The position numbers and the translations under genes are program-made. A DNA stretch of 64,000 nt from the NCBI RefSeq assembly GCF_008831285.2, contig NC_045138.2, positions 631,143-695,142 on the forward strand, given 5' to 3'. This stretch comes from Nymphaea colorata (Eukaryota; Streptophyta; Magnoliopsida; Nymphaeales; Nymphaeaceae). A model generated the notes under the pieces. That model was not told the origin of the DNA, made no database searches, and saw nothing but the letters and a program-made list of their open reading frames with translations. Positions 39,755-52,350 of the stretch are shown here, piece by piece (the first letter of the stretch is position 1; the number at the start of each line of letters is the position of its first letter).

Positions 39755-42700
39755 GTGGCCTTTGCTGCACCTACGTTTTTTGAAAATGCTCTACATCTGT
39801 TTCTGCACCTGCACCCATGTGATGATTTCTATTTGAATGTTATGGTGCCAATAAAAATGAACAAAATTGTGGAGTAACCAGTATTTACATGGACTTGTAT
39901 GAACATGGTCCTATTCTGCTAAAGTTTTTCTTTGCAAACCTCAATCAAATAGGATGACTTGCCACAAGGAAAACCACGAATGAGTAATATTAACAAAATA
40001 TAAACTTGTCACAGTCAATATGACAAATTGTATGCAACCTGAAGCCTGACTTATATCAGCTTCGTAAATGCCATATCCAAGCATTATGTGATCTGCTACT
40101 GGTTGGGTTTTGATAATGCCTAACAACTGATACTCATTGAGCAAGGATCCCTAAGCCATTTCTTAGCTTTTCATCGCTGCACTTTATATTCCTTTAGGCA
40201 GTGATATGATAACCCCATCTTGTAGAAAGTAGCTCGTGGTGAGGTAGGTTTCTCAAACTTCCCTATCAAATCGATTAAGATTTGGTGATGAACGATATAA
40301 CCTGATTTGCTCACTGGAAAGTGACCAAATTGTGGACTGGTCTGTTGAGTTTGTCAGTTTCTTGCCATATTAGTTATCTTATTTGTATCGCTAGGTTTAC
40401 ATGCTTTTGTATATAGGAAACAGTACAGTTTGATTTTAGCTACATGGTTTTCTTGATTTGTCAGGGTTTGCATAAGTGTCAAAATCTGTCGACTTCAATA
40501 TATCTGGTGCTGTTTTTCACATGAGAAGCAGGATTAACTTCTTCTAAATCCATGAAACATTAGAATATTGTTTTCATGCCTTTTTTATCTGTCTGACTTT
40601 TTTGGTCAGGTTGGTTCTTGTTCCTGTCCACTATCTTTCAGAGGAAGTCCATATTGGATGGCTCCTGAGGTACTATATCTTAAGTTTCATTGTAAGATTG
40701 CTTTTATGCTAAGTCACATGGGTACGTGTGCGGTTCAGGTACGGGTACGGAGATATGGGTGGCGACATGGCAACTTTAGAAAATGTGGGTATGGGGGTAC
40801 GACGAGAATGTATATATTTATGTACACAAAATAATATAAAATCAAAATGAAAGCAACATTTAAGTAAACAAGTGGTTTTAAAATAAAAACATTACATGTT
40901 AATGAACAATAACTCTAAAAACATAATGAAAACTGAGTTGAAAAAATTAAATCACATAAAATTAAGCAGTTTGGTTAGGTTTTGATCTAAAAAGTACCCA
41001 AGTACCCACTTTGGGTACGGGTACAGCGACACGGGTACGGGGACCTTATTGAAATACCCATACAGCGACACGGGTACGGGGACCTTATTGAAGTACCCAT
41101 AAAAGTGTATTGCTTTCTCATTTCTGACTGTCTTTTGTTCTAATTTGCATTGTTTTTTCTTCTTGAACAGGTTATAATGAACACCAACGGATATAACTGG
41201 GCGGTGGACGTGTGGAGTCTTGGTTGTACAGTTATTGAGATGGCCACATCAAAACCACCATGGATACAATATGAAGGGGTTGGGCTTATCCCTTTTTTGT
41301 TTTTTTTTTTTAATTTTTAAATTTATGAGTTCATTGCTATTGATGAATTATGTCAGTGATAAGTGATTGTTGCCTGCTGTTCTTGTGTTTCATCCTGCAT
41401 TCACCAGGTTGCTGCAATATTTAAAATTGGAAACAGCAAAGAGATCCCATCAATCCCTGATCACATATCTGATGAAGGAAAAGACTTCCTGAGGCAATGT
41501 CTACAGCGTGATCCATCTGCACGCCCTACTGCTGCAAAACTTATGAACCACCCCTTTGTAAGAGACCAAGGAATAACAAAAGAACCAAGGATCCAATCTT
41601 ATACAGACCATGGGACTTCTTCTCCTTACAGCACCCATTCATTGGTATTATTTCAAGATTCTGAAAATTTATGTTTTTGACAATGTTAGAAATCATGTAC
41701 TTTGTTCAATTGGAGGCGAAAGTTTGAAGTATGCTTGAGTTGTTGTTTTGTCCTTTTTGTCAGAAATAAAGCCATAGTTTTCTTGATAAGGTTTGGTAGA
41801 GTAGAATGGTCAAGACTCAAGTAATACAAAAGAGTATGACTATTCTTTGGAAGTTTTCTACTTTCTATGATTTGGGATGATTATCAAGAGAAGTTCTTTT
41901 ATTTACTACATCTGCTAGACAATAGAATAGTCCATTGATAATGCCGGTAGAAGGTGCTGAACTGCTCAACTGGCATCAATACTAGGTCTCGAGGATTGGA
42001 TATATTCCTTTAATCCTAATCTACATGATTTCAGTTCCATTTATGTTTTAATTTTTTGAAAGAGTTCAGGATCTAGTATCTTGCAATTTGTCATATTTAC
42101 AATACTTTACTGGATATTAGTTCTCTTCGAGTATTCACAGGTCAGACAAACTTCCTGGGTATGATTTATGTGGGCATTCACCTTGTCTGATCATTCTGAG
42201 TGAGCGTACAGCTATGACAAATCAAAATCAGAATGATAAGTAGAAAACATCCCAAAAGCCTTGTTAGTGAGTCTTTGGTGGTTCTAGACCCGATCTATTG
42301 CCATGCAGCATTGTAAGGCCAAACATGATATTCTAAATGATAAGTCTAGCCTGCTTACGCTCATCAGATACACATTACAATCAAAATGTATCAAAGGAAG
42401 GCCCATCTTTGCCTAAATCCCTGGTTTGAATTTCACCAGGTTATGTCTCAACTTGTCAATCAATAACAAGAAAAAGTTTCCATCTATCTTGTTCCTGGAT
42501 TGCTATTTACCTTTTATTAGGCTTACAATCCGTGTTGGCTATCTTGTTCTCTTATATTGGCTTTTGTTTTGTTTTACAGTCTACTTCTCCTAGGCAGACA
42601 AGTATCCAATTGTCTAACAGTGCAAGGATGTCTCCCATGCATGATGGAGATTACAAACCATACCGTTCAATTGGATTCCCAATCTCACATGAGATCTCAA

Positions 42701-43388
42701 GGTGTGGCTTCTTCATCCTTTCATGTATTCATGGTTTGCATCTTTTTGTCTGGCTTTAAGTCGATGAATACTACAGGCTTTCAAATTGAAGGTGGCTTAG
42801 AATCCAATACCTGGGTTTGCCTCATATAAGAAAATACCGAAGCATCGAAAATACCATGAGTATAATGGGTGCCCGGTTATAACCAAGGAACAGGATAGGG
42901 CATGATAAGCACCCTACCTCATGGTCAGCAAGTTCAACAATGGAAATCTGTAATCATTCTCTTCATCATTGGGAAAAAATGGCCAAGTCCCAGGATCTAG
43001 CTGTTTCAAAAAATCCCAAACTGTAGCTTTCTTCTTGAAAGAGGCATTAGGGCTTACGCCATGACTGCATTTCAAAAGTATAGCAGCCTTCATGCATACT
43101 TTGTCTTTCCCTTGCAGTGGAGCATTGACGTCGAGAAGGAATATGTCATTGCCTGTTTCTCCTTCATCAAGCCCACTAAGGCAGTTCAAGTCCACCATGG
43201 GGAATGGGCCGAGCGGCTGGATCTCACCACCTCATCTGACATCTGTCGCAAGTAGGGGGGGTGGTTACCCAGCGGAGTACCCGATCCTCCCACGGGTGCA
43301 GCTGAATTCGAACCACATCGATCCAGAAATATACCAGATGATGACAACACCAGATGGCTCGCCGAGAGTCCGAACTGAGTATAGGTAA
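32655..43388 (+). CDS. MAPKKK5: MAPKKK5-like mitogen-activated protein kinase kinase kinase (11 exons)
   Basis: Exons: 32655-33013, 34779-35444, 35571-35658, 35795-35857, 38643-38803, 38879-38954, 40610-40669, 41171-41278, 41408-41644, 42580-42701, 43118-43388. All junctions are GT/AG and phases agree, giving 736 residues. The N-terminal 320 residues are Ser/Pro-rich and open MPAWWTRSSS, as in MAPKKK3/5. The kinase domain is about 320-577: GRGTFGHV loop, CAIKE lysine K351, HRDIKGAN (D447), DFG (D465) and GSPYWMAPE (to 491). The C-tail keeps NMSLPVSPSSSPLRQ, typical of MAPKKK5. ENGQMCAIKEVKVISDD and the direct join of exons 4 and 5 fit MAPKKK5 better than YODA. This MEKK-type kinase phosphorylates MKK4/5-class kinases in the cytoplasm; in Arabidopsis MAPKKK5 relays chitin signals. 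Exon 1 and distal exon limits are the least certain. No lesion seen. Confidence 0.93.
37668..38400. repeat. Tandem repeat of about 220-245 bp, 3 copies, MAPKKK5 intron 4
   Basis: The word ggtc(a/g)actctgat begins copies at 37726, 37944 and 38187. Each continues with gaacattatccttgcaa, a CA-rich variable stretch and cctaaactcatg or similar; copies 1 and 3 share gctgaa.ctRaactcatgtg. The middle copy is the most diverged. Confidence 0.82.
39709..39752. repeat. (GA)n microsatellite, MAPKKK5 intron 6
   Basis: About 42 bp of GA within the intron between the exons that end at 38954 and start at 40610. Confidence 0.95.
41005..41102. repeat. 45-bp direct repeat in MAPKKK5 intron 7
   Basis: The unit acagcgacacgggtacgggg plus accttattgaa(a/g)taccca occurs twice in a row (about 41022 and 41062), about 70 bp upstream of exon 8. 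GTACGGGTAC words also occur at 40737-40760. Confidence 0.8.
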
Positions 43389-45064
43389 TTTATCTTTCAA
43401 GGGGTTCCAAGGGTAATGGACGGGCAGAGTAGAGACGACACTATATAATATCTGCTGCATTCAAAAGCCATATCTAACTTGCCATGAGTTTTCTCTTTCA
43501 CCTTTTTCGGAAAGAGCATCATCCTTTTGGAGGGTTGTGATTTCTCTGGTGTGGCTACAAGATCCCATACTGTTAAGCATTCATGGCAGTCTCGGCCCTC
43601 GTGTTTCCAATAATCTGATGAGAAGATACTTCCTTTTTAGTTCAGTTGTCTGTACAGAGAAAATGCTGTATTGAAAAAAATATAGAAGCTATGAATTGCT
43701 TTCTAAGGTTCGCCATTTTTTTCAACTTGCACTATTCACATAAAATCTCTTGACTTTTATTGGATATTCACAATTTCTCGCTGGAAAACCTACTTAAGGG
43801 GCCAGTTGTGTGTGTGTGTGTGTGTTTTGTGTGCATGCCTGATCCAGAACTTACTAAAGAAAAAGGCTATGAGCTGAAGGCAGTAGGCAGCTGGGTCAGG
43901 TCTGAAGACGAAGAGGTTTCACCTGTACTTTTATGAAGCCTTCTTTATGATCATGTGTATGCACGAGCTGACTCATTAAACGACAAGTTTTTACAGCACT
44001 AGAAAAGTTGGGTTACCTGAATGGGGACTCAACTCCCTCCGGTTTGAAGATCAATCTTGCGCTGGATGGATACGCTGGGATTTCGTCCGTACCCTTGCGC
44101 AAGTAGCTGCCTTTATTTGCTCCATGTCTGGCCTTGAATATGGTCGCCGATATTCATTGTAGTTGAACTTTCCTGCTGTTCTTTTTGGTTTTTCCTCGCA
44201 ACATCTGTACATATTGTCTGGGGGTTGAGATCAGGTCATTACCTGTGCGTGTCGCTTTGCAACTTGAACCGCATATTTAGTCTTGGTCCAGTTAATGTGC
44301 CGACGAGGGTACCCTGACAACCATGTGAAATGGGTGGCCATCTGATCTCAATCCCACTGTTTAGTTGTTTTGTTGTTACGACTCTTCAAGACACCCTTCA
44401 TGGTGTATGTGTGGATTGCCTAACAGGTCAGAGCGGTTGACATATTGGAATTGTGTGTGAGTAGTCCGTGTGTGCATGCACTTACTGCACAAGCCAAGAG
44501 CAAAGTATTTATTGGGGTCATGTTATATATGTAAGGGGCGTTTGGTAATAGGAACATTATGAAACATAATTTGAATATATTTATGAAACATTGTTAGTGT
44601 TCTTGTTCCATCTGTTTTACATTAAGCAATACGTGGACTAACTCTCAATATAGCAGTAAAAGCATCGCGTGTAGCTAGATTGACTCATCAAGTTTATGAT
44701 CTACACAAAAAAATTAAAGCACTTGTCATTTGTTGATTATTTGGGGCATCTCCAAAACGTTGAGGTCCAAATATGGTTTTCAAATTAAGTTTTGAATTAG
44801 TTGATGCTACCAGGGGGAGTGGCGATGCCATATGCAAAAAGAAATAGACTGGTATAATGGCAGAAGATAATATAGTTTTTGCATATTTTAGTTGATCCAC
44901 GAATAGGATCAAACGTTACTGCATGGCATTTCCATAGGATTCCTCTTTTTTATTCTTAAGCAAGCTCCCGAGAGGGCTTAGTTGCTCTATGATTTATGTA
45001 ATATCTTTCTTCTCATTCGTTTTGAGAAACATTCAATTTTGATTATTGCATTTTGTTATCAAGC
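43389..45064. other. MAPKKK5 3' UTR and downstream DNA
   Basis: The first several hundred bases are probably 3' UTR; (TG)n lies at 43808-43826. From 44530 a MITE-like segment begins ggggcgtttggtaat and folds back on gaacattatgaaac/gaaacattgttag. No coding frame with recognisable domains. Confidence 0.4.
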
Positions 45065-45347
45065 AACCCCTATAAATTTTTTGGTAGCAGGAACACTATG
45101 AATGTTTAACGAATATGCTTTAATCAATTTTGGGGGTTTATTTGTTAAACATTCATAAAGTATTTTTGCTATCAAATGACCTCTTATAAGTCGTTTGGCA
45201 CCCATAACAGATTGTTAATATCTAATGATTCTATCCCAAAATTTGGAGCAAGTTCATGAAACACTATGTTGTAGGGTTTGATGAATCTGCCCAAAATTTT
45301 GGAGCAGTTTCATTAGATAGTAACAAAATGACAAACGACCTCTTAAG
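45065..45347. mobile_element. Two adjacent foldback MITEs
   Basis: First element: arm 45080-45110 (ggtagcag...ctatgaatgtttaac) pairs with 45144-45177 (gttaaacattcata...tgctatcaaa). Second: 45185-45346 with ends TTATAAGTCGTTTGGCA and, from the right, TTAAGAGGTCGTTTGTCA; inside it cccaaaatttggagca occurs in two near-identical copies. They abut without spacer. Superfamily unclear; TTA-type ends hint at PIF/Harbinger. Confidence 0.62.
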
Positions 45348-48300
45348 GAATCACCACTGCTCCTAAAAGGGAAAGGACAAGGATATCCCTTGACCTCCTC
45401 AGAAGATACAATGGGATAGGTTGAGGTAGTTTTTATGTGTGACTGATGATTCACATCCGTAGGGACTTGGCCCTTTTTGTGGGTATCGGGCCATCTAAAA
45501 AAAAAGGGACGTTCCTCATATTGGACTTTGGTGCTGCACAAACTAAGAGTTCGCTCTCAAATATTTGGCTCGGCAAAGTTAACTGGTTCTCTCTCTCTCT
45601 CTCTCTCTCTCTCATTCATATGTGGAGAAAGGTCCATGTTTTTTCATTGAAAGCAAGGAAAAGATTAGGTGGGTATTGGTTTCATATATCAAACAACGAG
45701 TATTCATTTGCCAGTCACAACCTCAATTATTTCCCATGCATAGAAACTATAGGCCAGCTTGGATGAAATCTAGACTAGCACTTTCAAGAGATTTGCTCTC
45801 TTAATTGGCAGTTGTTCACAATTATGGTCATGTCTGTTGCTTCTTATTTGGATGATGTTAATGGAAGCATATAGACTCGATTCTCTTTGAGGTTTTTTTT
45901 TAGTTCATCAAAACATTGTCGCAAACATCATTCTCGCTTATTTTTCAGAAAAAATTGTCTGTCTTAGGAAAATCTTGAGAAAAACTAGAAAACCTTTAAA
46001 AAAATGAAAAAATAGGTGAAAATGAAATAAATAAGAAAACATAAAGAGATAGATAAAACTGACAAAAAGAATGTTTTAGTGATGACAAAATGATGAAAAA
46101 TAATTTAATTAAGGTTTAAACTTGACTTCATGATGATATCAACGTTAAAAAGAGAAAAATGAAAAGAGAGGAACACATTCTTTTTTGTGAAAACAACAAG
46201 ATAACTATATTTCCCGTTTTCTCAAAAATCATGATTTTTCTGTTTCATTTTTTTAAAGTTTTTCTTGTTCATATCAGAATATCTTCAAAAATATCACGAT
46301 ATCTATGACGCTGGTTGAAAGTCACAGCTTAAGCAGGCAGTGGGTTTCACAACTAGAGGACTTAGATCCATGTTGCCTTATGAAAACTACATATTCATTG
46401 TCAAAAAGTTTTTTTTTTCTTTTTTTGAATTGGGATTGGTTTTGGACCACAAAATCCACAGTTTTAAGATCCCACGGGTCTATCATAGCCTCGGATCTCA
46501 CATGCGGACCTATCAAAACATAGGCTTAGTGGGCCAAGCCTACCTCCAGGTTGGCTGAACCGCGGGCCGAGCCGAAAACCAATCCCTTACAGATCCACTT
46601 GCAAAAAAAGTCTCAGCTGCCATTGTACTGTAATGGAATAGTAAGTCTCTCTCTCACTCTCTCACATTAAAGCAGATGCATGCATGAGCACTCCCATTCT
46701 CTCTTTCATATAATTTTAAACAATTAACATGTCTAAAATGTTTTTTTTTTCTTGTGGTCTTAAATTCTGATGGTAAGAAAATTTGAAGATTTGAGGCCAA
46801 ATTCATGAGTCGTGTCTGAATTCTTTGCAGCATGAAATCAATGGATTTTGAGCGGTGTACTGCTTTGAAGAAACGGGGTGCAATTGATTTGCTCTGATTC
46901 GATGATGGTCCATGTGCCTTTGAAAATCGAAACAAAAAGATGACGGACCGAACTGGCAAGTGTAATAACAGTACAAGAGTTGGTTGGATTCTGATAGGCC
47001 TGTAATAAATTCATCAACTTTTATAATTTATTTCCTCCGAAAGTTTGTAATGAATTCATGAACTTTCGAAAGTTTTTAACTTCGTAGTTGCATAAGCAAG
47101 TATTCGGCGTTTTCTCAAAAGAACAACGAAAAAGAGGAACGGAAGGCAAACAAAAGAAGTGCAAAATTTGTTATGTTTTGAAAACAAAGAAGTGCCAAAG
47201 TAAAACTATTATTGCTTTTTCAAGAACTTTTATTAAACCTTTTGAAGTTACTATTTTTAATCTAATATCTGTTTTGGATTTTCATCAACGTTTATGTAAG
47301 GAAAATAGCAGAGAACTGACTTTTCCATAATTATTTTATTATTATATATTAAACCCTCAAACTTTGAGGAAACCATGTAGACTGTCAGTTCAAACAGGTC
47401 AGAGACTCAGATGGTATGGTTTAAGTTTTTATTTATTTATTTATTTAGGGGGCCAAAAGCTCCTCTTTTTCCCATGCCTCCTAGGTCCAAGGCCTCATCG
47501 ATGCCTGGGATAGAGTGGTTTTTGTAAATGTAGAGACTAAACTGTTTGTTGAAAACCCAAAATACTCTCAAAATGGGAATGAGTTTTCCTCTTTTTCTTT
47601 TTCTATTCTATTTGAAGGATGTTTTAGACTTTTAAGAAAAATAGATTGACTTTTATGTTTGCAACTTAATCTTTAAATTTCTCAGGTGGCCTTGAGGAGA
47701 TCCTTCCTAGAGAGAGGGATCCAGCTTCTCTATTTCTCATATGTATTCATATTTTCTGAAGAGCTTCGTTCCTTTTAACTTCTTAGTTAGTGAGTGAATG
47801 GTGCAATTCACTAATGAGGGTTGTCAGATTATCGAGAGAAAAACAATGAAAAAAATATGAGCTAATAGTAGATGATGAAAATGTCCATCACATTTTTTTT
47901 TTCCCTCAACAATCTATCATCATAGGTTTGACTATGCCTTTCCTTTTTCTCTCTCCAATTAGGACCAATATTGGAAGCAAACTCATCTAGTCTTCTCTAG
48001 CCACACTTGCAAGGCCAAAGCCTCGGTTGATATGCATGTATCCGATTTGTCGATGCAATATGAGGGATGGTATAGCCCCTTCCGAAATCGGCCGACTGAG
48101 TCTGAATTGGCTCGTATAGCCATATGAAGTGTCGTAACTCTGGTCATAAATAAGACTTTCAAACCTGCCTCTAAGGTTCTGGTTTGCTTTTAGGCCCTAA
48201 TTGCTTTTAGGCCCTAACAAACTTACGGTTTTTAGTGTCGCACTTGCCAGTTGCCACTGCTTGCAGTACAGAGGAATAACACACCGGAGCGTGACAATAG

Positions 48301-49350
48301 CCATGGGAATATGGGATTCTGAATCGTCATGGTACTTGGTTGCACTGCACCCCTTAAGGCCAAACATACCCTTCATTTGATTTTGATTAGGTGATACATC
48401 TCTTGTCTGCGTCTCTAGCCCCAAAAAAAAAAAAAAACTGTTTTTGACGTTGCAACTTGATTAGTGCCATGCATGATCCTCTTAAGATAAACATGGAATC
48501 TGAGTAGAGTAGATTTTAAATACATGCTAGATGTAACAAAAAAAAAAGGATTTTAAGGTCGGATTCTTTGGAGGAAAGTGGATCCAACCTCAAATCAATG
48601 AATCTAAGATCTTTAGTAAACTCAGATCACCACAATTTTCAAATCCAAGGTAAACAAACGTGACCCTTTAATGAAAACAATTTAGCTCCATCATTGATAC
48701 ACTACATGTAAACAAAAAATAGTTTTAAAAAATTCGTACTTTTGCTTCTTCTTTTTTTCGTAGAGGTCAATACAACGACATGCCCATCCACAATCCAAAA
48801 CCACAAAAAAAAATTCTTATTCACCAACTATTAATAGTATTATTTAAGATTTTGTCACAAAAAAATTTTTAGGGGCCAAACCACTTAATAGAGCAATAAC
48901 AAACTCATTAATAAATAGTTAATCACTATTCTAATATTAAGAATCATAAAATTTTGATTGACTGTCTATTTTACCTAAGCTTAAACTAGTTCTTTAAGTC
49001 AAATACGAAAAATGTAGGAAGTGAAATTTGGAATTTGAGCCCTAAATTGTTTTTTCTAAACCAGATGCTCTTTAAACAATTGTTTGCCCAATTTCAGATT
49101 ATTATGTCACTTCGGTACTCTATTTGCTTTGCTAGAAATCATGTTTGTGCCCAATTGGATTCGAGCACGAGTGTGACTGTGAATAACCTGGAATTTTAGC
49201 GGTGGGTTTTGGCGGAAGAAATGGGAAGTCAGCGGCCTTTGCCTAGATCACTGGAAGGAAGGGAAGAAGTGTTGCTTTTGCCCCTTTCCTTCCTGGTTTT
49301 TCTTTTTTAATAATTAGCTGGAGAAGGAAGAACTGTCAACTGAGGAAGCT
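45348..49350. other. Intergenic DNA between MAPKKK5 and RTH
   Basis: (CT)n at 45587-45614 and AT-rich single-copy-looking DNA. Short frames on both strands match no family I know. No gene seen. Confidence 0.45.
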
Positions 49351-49354
49351 GATT

Positions 49355-49635
49355 GGGCTTCTATATATCTCTCTCCCTCTCTCACACACACACAGACTCA
49401 ATTTGGTTGTCTAGTGGGAGGGTGGGGAACGAGAACATTCGGGAAAGGCAGATGGCGATGACCGATGAAGTGTTGTGACTTTCAAAGGCATCGGAAGAAA
49501 CGAACTACTTATCTAGGAGACAAGGTGGTCATCCCTCAAAATCAAGAACAGAGAGGAGGAAGAAGACGGAGAAGGAGAGAGAAAAAGGGAGAAGGAACCG
49601 AGCATCTGATGTGGGGGTCATTGCCAAGTAAGCGC
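49355..49635 (+). promoter_or_regulatory. Candidate RTH promoter and 5' non-coding exon
   Basis: A TATATATC box at 49362-49370 is followed by a (CT)n and (CA)n stretch, a common plant transcription-start context. A good donor, CCAA|GTAAGC, lies at 49628/49629. An acceptor ATTTTCAG at 52215 precedes the RTH start by 135 bp, so a 5' UTR intron of about 2.6 kb is possible. RNA data are needed to connect this exon to RTH; it could belong to another transcript. Confidence 0.35.
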
Positions 49636-52350
49636 GTAATGAGTATCGGGGTTTTCAACGTCTTTTCATATTATTACACAATTATTTTTGTTCTGGTTGC
49701 CGCTGTTGTGATGTATTGATGGGCAGACAGGTCGCAGGAATTTTGGCACCTTCTCGTTTCTTTTTTTCTGTCCCCTGCTTCTGCTAATCTCTGTTTTTGT
49801 TTCATATATTAGCCATGGAATGACGTTGGTAGTAACAAAATGGAGTTTGCCTTCGTCGCCCTTGAATATATATGCATATTTCTTTCTAAGAATTTGATGC
49901 AGGCCGTTGCTGGATTAAAAAGTCGGCGATCGTCTCTTTTCTTCTTCTTCTTCTTCCTCTTCTTTTGAGATGCGATGCCCAAATGGTCTCTTATCCTTCC
50001 TCTGTGTCCTTCTACATAGAGTCATTGATTGAAGAATAATGTTTGATCAGATTCTGCTTTCGTCGTGTATGGTGCGTGACTTTTGGTAGATCCTGCTGCC
50101 CATGAAAAATTTTACGGTTTTCTTGTTATTGTGCTCACAATAACATAGTTACGAGTCTTCTTTCATTTATACACTCTTGACTATATAGCTACTCCTGACT
50201 AGTGGTAAGACCTCCGTTGGCAGGTATATATGTATGCTAAGATCTGTTAGTTGAACCAATATGCTTTTCTTGTTTTTGGTTGGTTCCTGTGAAGCTTATT
50301 CGCTATTTGTGCCGAATGTTCTTCAAGCCCAGTTCGATATGCTAGAACCTAGACCATCAGTCTGCATTGCTGTGGTAAATGTATTTTGAGATATGAGAAG
50401 GCTGTGACTGGAGTTGGCAAGAATGAGCAATGGCAAGTAATTGCTCAACTTAACTTCTGTTTCTTGTGAATCACTGAATTGTCTTGGTAATTGTCCATGA
50501 TTGTAGAACACGGAGATCATAGTTTCTGGAATTACTCTGCAAAAGAATCAAACTGAAAACAATGAAGTTGGAATGTCAGAAATTCCAATTCTGGTGATTG
50601 AGAATTCCTATCAACTTGGGAATCCCTATTCCTTCAGGAATCTAATATCCTATTGCAGGGGATTAATTTAGATTCACACAATTAAGAATCATGCGGGCAC
50701 CAATATTTACAGGAGCAGTAATTCTTACAACACGGGAGTTCTTCCTCACATGATTGAAAATCCCAATATGGAAATATGAGTTTGTGAGGAAGTCCAGGTT
50801 CTGTGGATTGATAATAGTGAGAGTCCTGATTTTAACATTAATTTTGTGGTGTGAAAATTGGGGTTCCCATGGTGTGGATTGATGTCACTCAGTGATCTGG
50901 ACGGTTGACATCCTATACTAGAGATCAGGACTACTCCTTCAACAGTTCTACTGCGTCTGAAAGTTCTCATTTTGTGTTCTTATATTCAAATATTTCTTCC
51001 TAAGTGATTCCACCCACATACCACGTACTGGGTTGCAAACTTGATAGTTTGGACGAAGAATTTGAAAAGCCAATAGATGCAGAAAAGGTGCATGATTTGC
51101 CAAATTAGTTATTCCAAAACCATCATGCTTCTATCATGATATTGGATGAATTCAGTTGTTTTGTGTTATCAATGGTTCTTGCTATATTTACATTTTTATG
51201 TGCAACATGTAGGATGGCATCTGTTGAAGAACTTTTCAGAAAAACCAAATATTTAAATGTAATGTTGGATTTTTGCTGCCTGAGATTCATCCGAAAATGA
51301 GACTAGTTTCAGTATGTTCATACTTACTTCCTGCTTCTAGAATATCCCTTTACAAGTTTGAAATTTAAGTGCTTTGAAGTTCTGATTCCAATACAGCTTC
51401 CTGAATATGATTACGGTTTTGAGAATCATGGGTGTGTTCAGCTTTATTCACATGTACTTGCTTTATGACTTGGTGTTTGTTTTGGTACTGATTTTTTAGG
51501 TTTTTTCGACCATTGTTCATGATTCTGGCCTCATCATATGTGCTCTTATTGATCAGTGTCACCGTTAAGTTTCTGACTTACGGTTCTGAGGCATTTGGTA
51601 CAACGTGAAATAGAATAATTCAGAACTTTGGGGCATTATACCCAAAGTTTACGTCTCTGGCACCATCACAATATAGCATGTATGGACTTGTTCAAGCCCC
51701 CTCTTGGGATCCCCTTCTTGGGATCAGAGACAGAAGGAAATGGTTGTTTAAGGCATTGCATGAAGATTTTCTTAGATGCTTGATCCAATTTTGATCAAGA
51801 TTCCTATTTGCAAATTTGGACTCCTTTGTCATACGTTCTTGTCTGAACTATATCCCTATTTTGTTGATATGTTCTTGTCCTTTATTATTCAAGCTTGATA
51901 CTAGTTTAACCTATTCACTGAATTTGTACTTTGTTTGTTGCCATCAATTCTTTCTGTTCTTACTTCATTATGATTATCACTGCTGGAAACTGTCTTTGAC
52001 CCTCGAGTCAACAAAGTTTTTGTTCAAAGACAATGCTAGATATTCTTTCATGAACTGAATTTACTTTCCTATAGGTTAACCTAGAATGCTTATTAAATGT
52101 GTTGTCATATTTAGGAACCTTCACTTATATCTGCTACAGTGTTTTAATGCTTATGGTGGTATATATCATCTTGTATTAGTTAAACTCACATTTCTTTTGA
52201 CATCACAATTTTCAGGTTTTCCTGTTGGTAAAAGTGCATCAGTAAGTAAAATATCGTGATCCAGATTCGAATGGAAATATAAATTACTTTATCACTGATT
52301 TGAAAGTTGAAGCCTGTATGACCTGAGGTCTTTAATCAGAAAAGTTAGTA
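49636..52350. other. Possible RTH 5' UTR intron
   Basis: No frame with recognisable domains in about 2.7 kb. T-rich on the plus strand, as plant introns usually are. Simple (TTC)n at about 49939-49960. Confidence 0.35.

Noticed and set aside
49465-49719. 84-residue basic plus-strand frame
   Set aside because: Low-complexity Arg/Lys/Glu run from purine-rich leader DNA; no domain and no homolog recognised.
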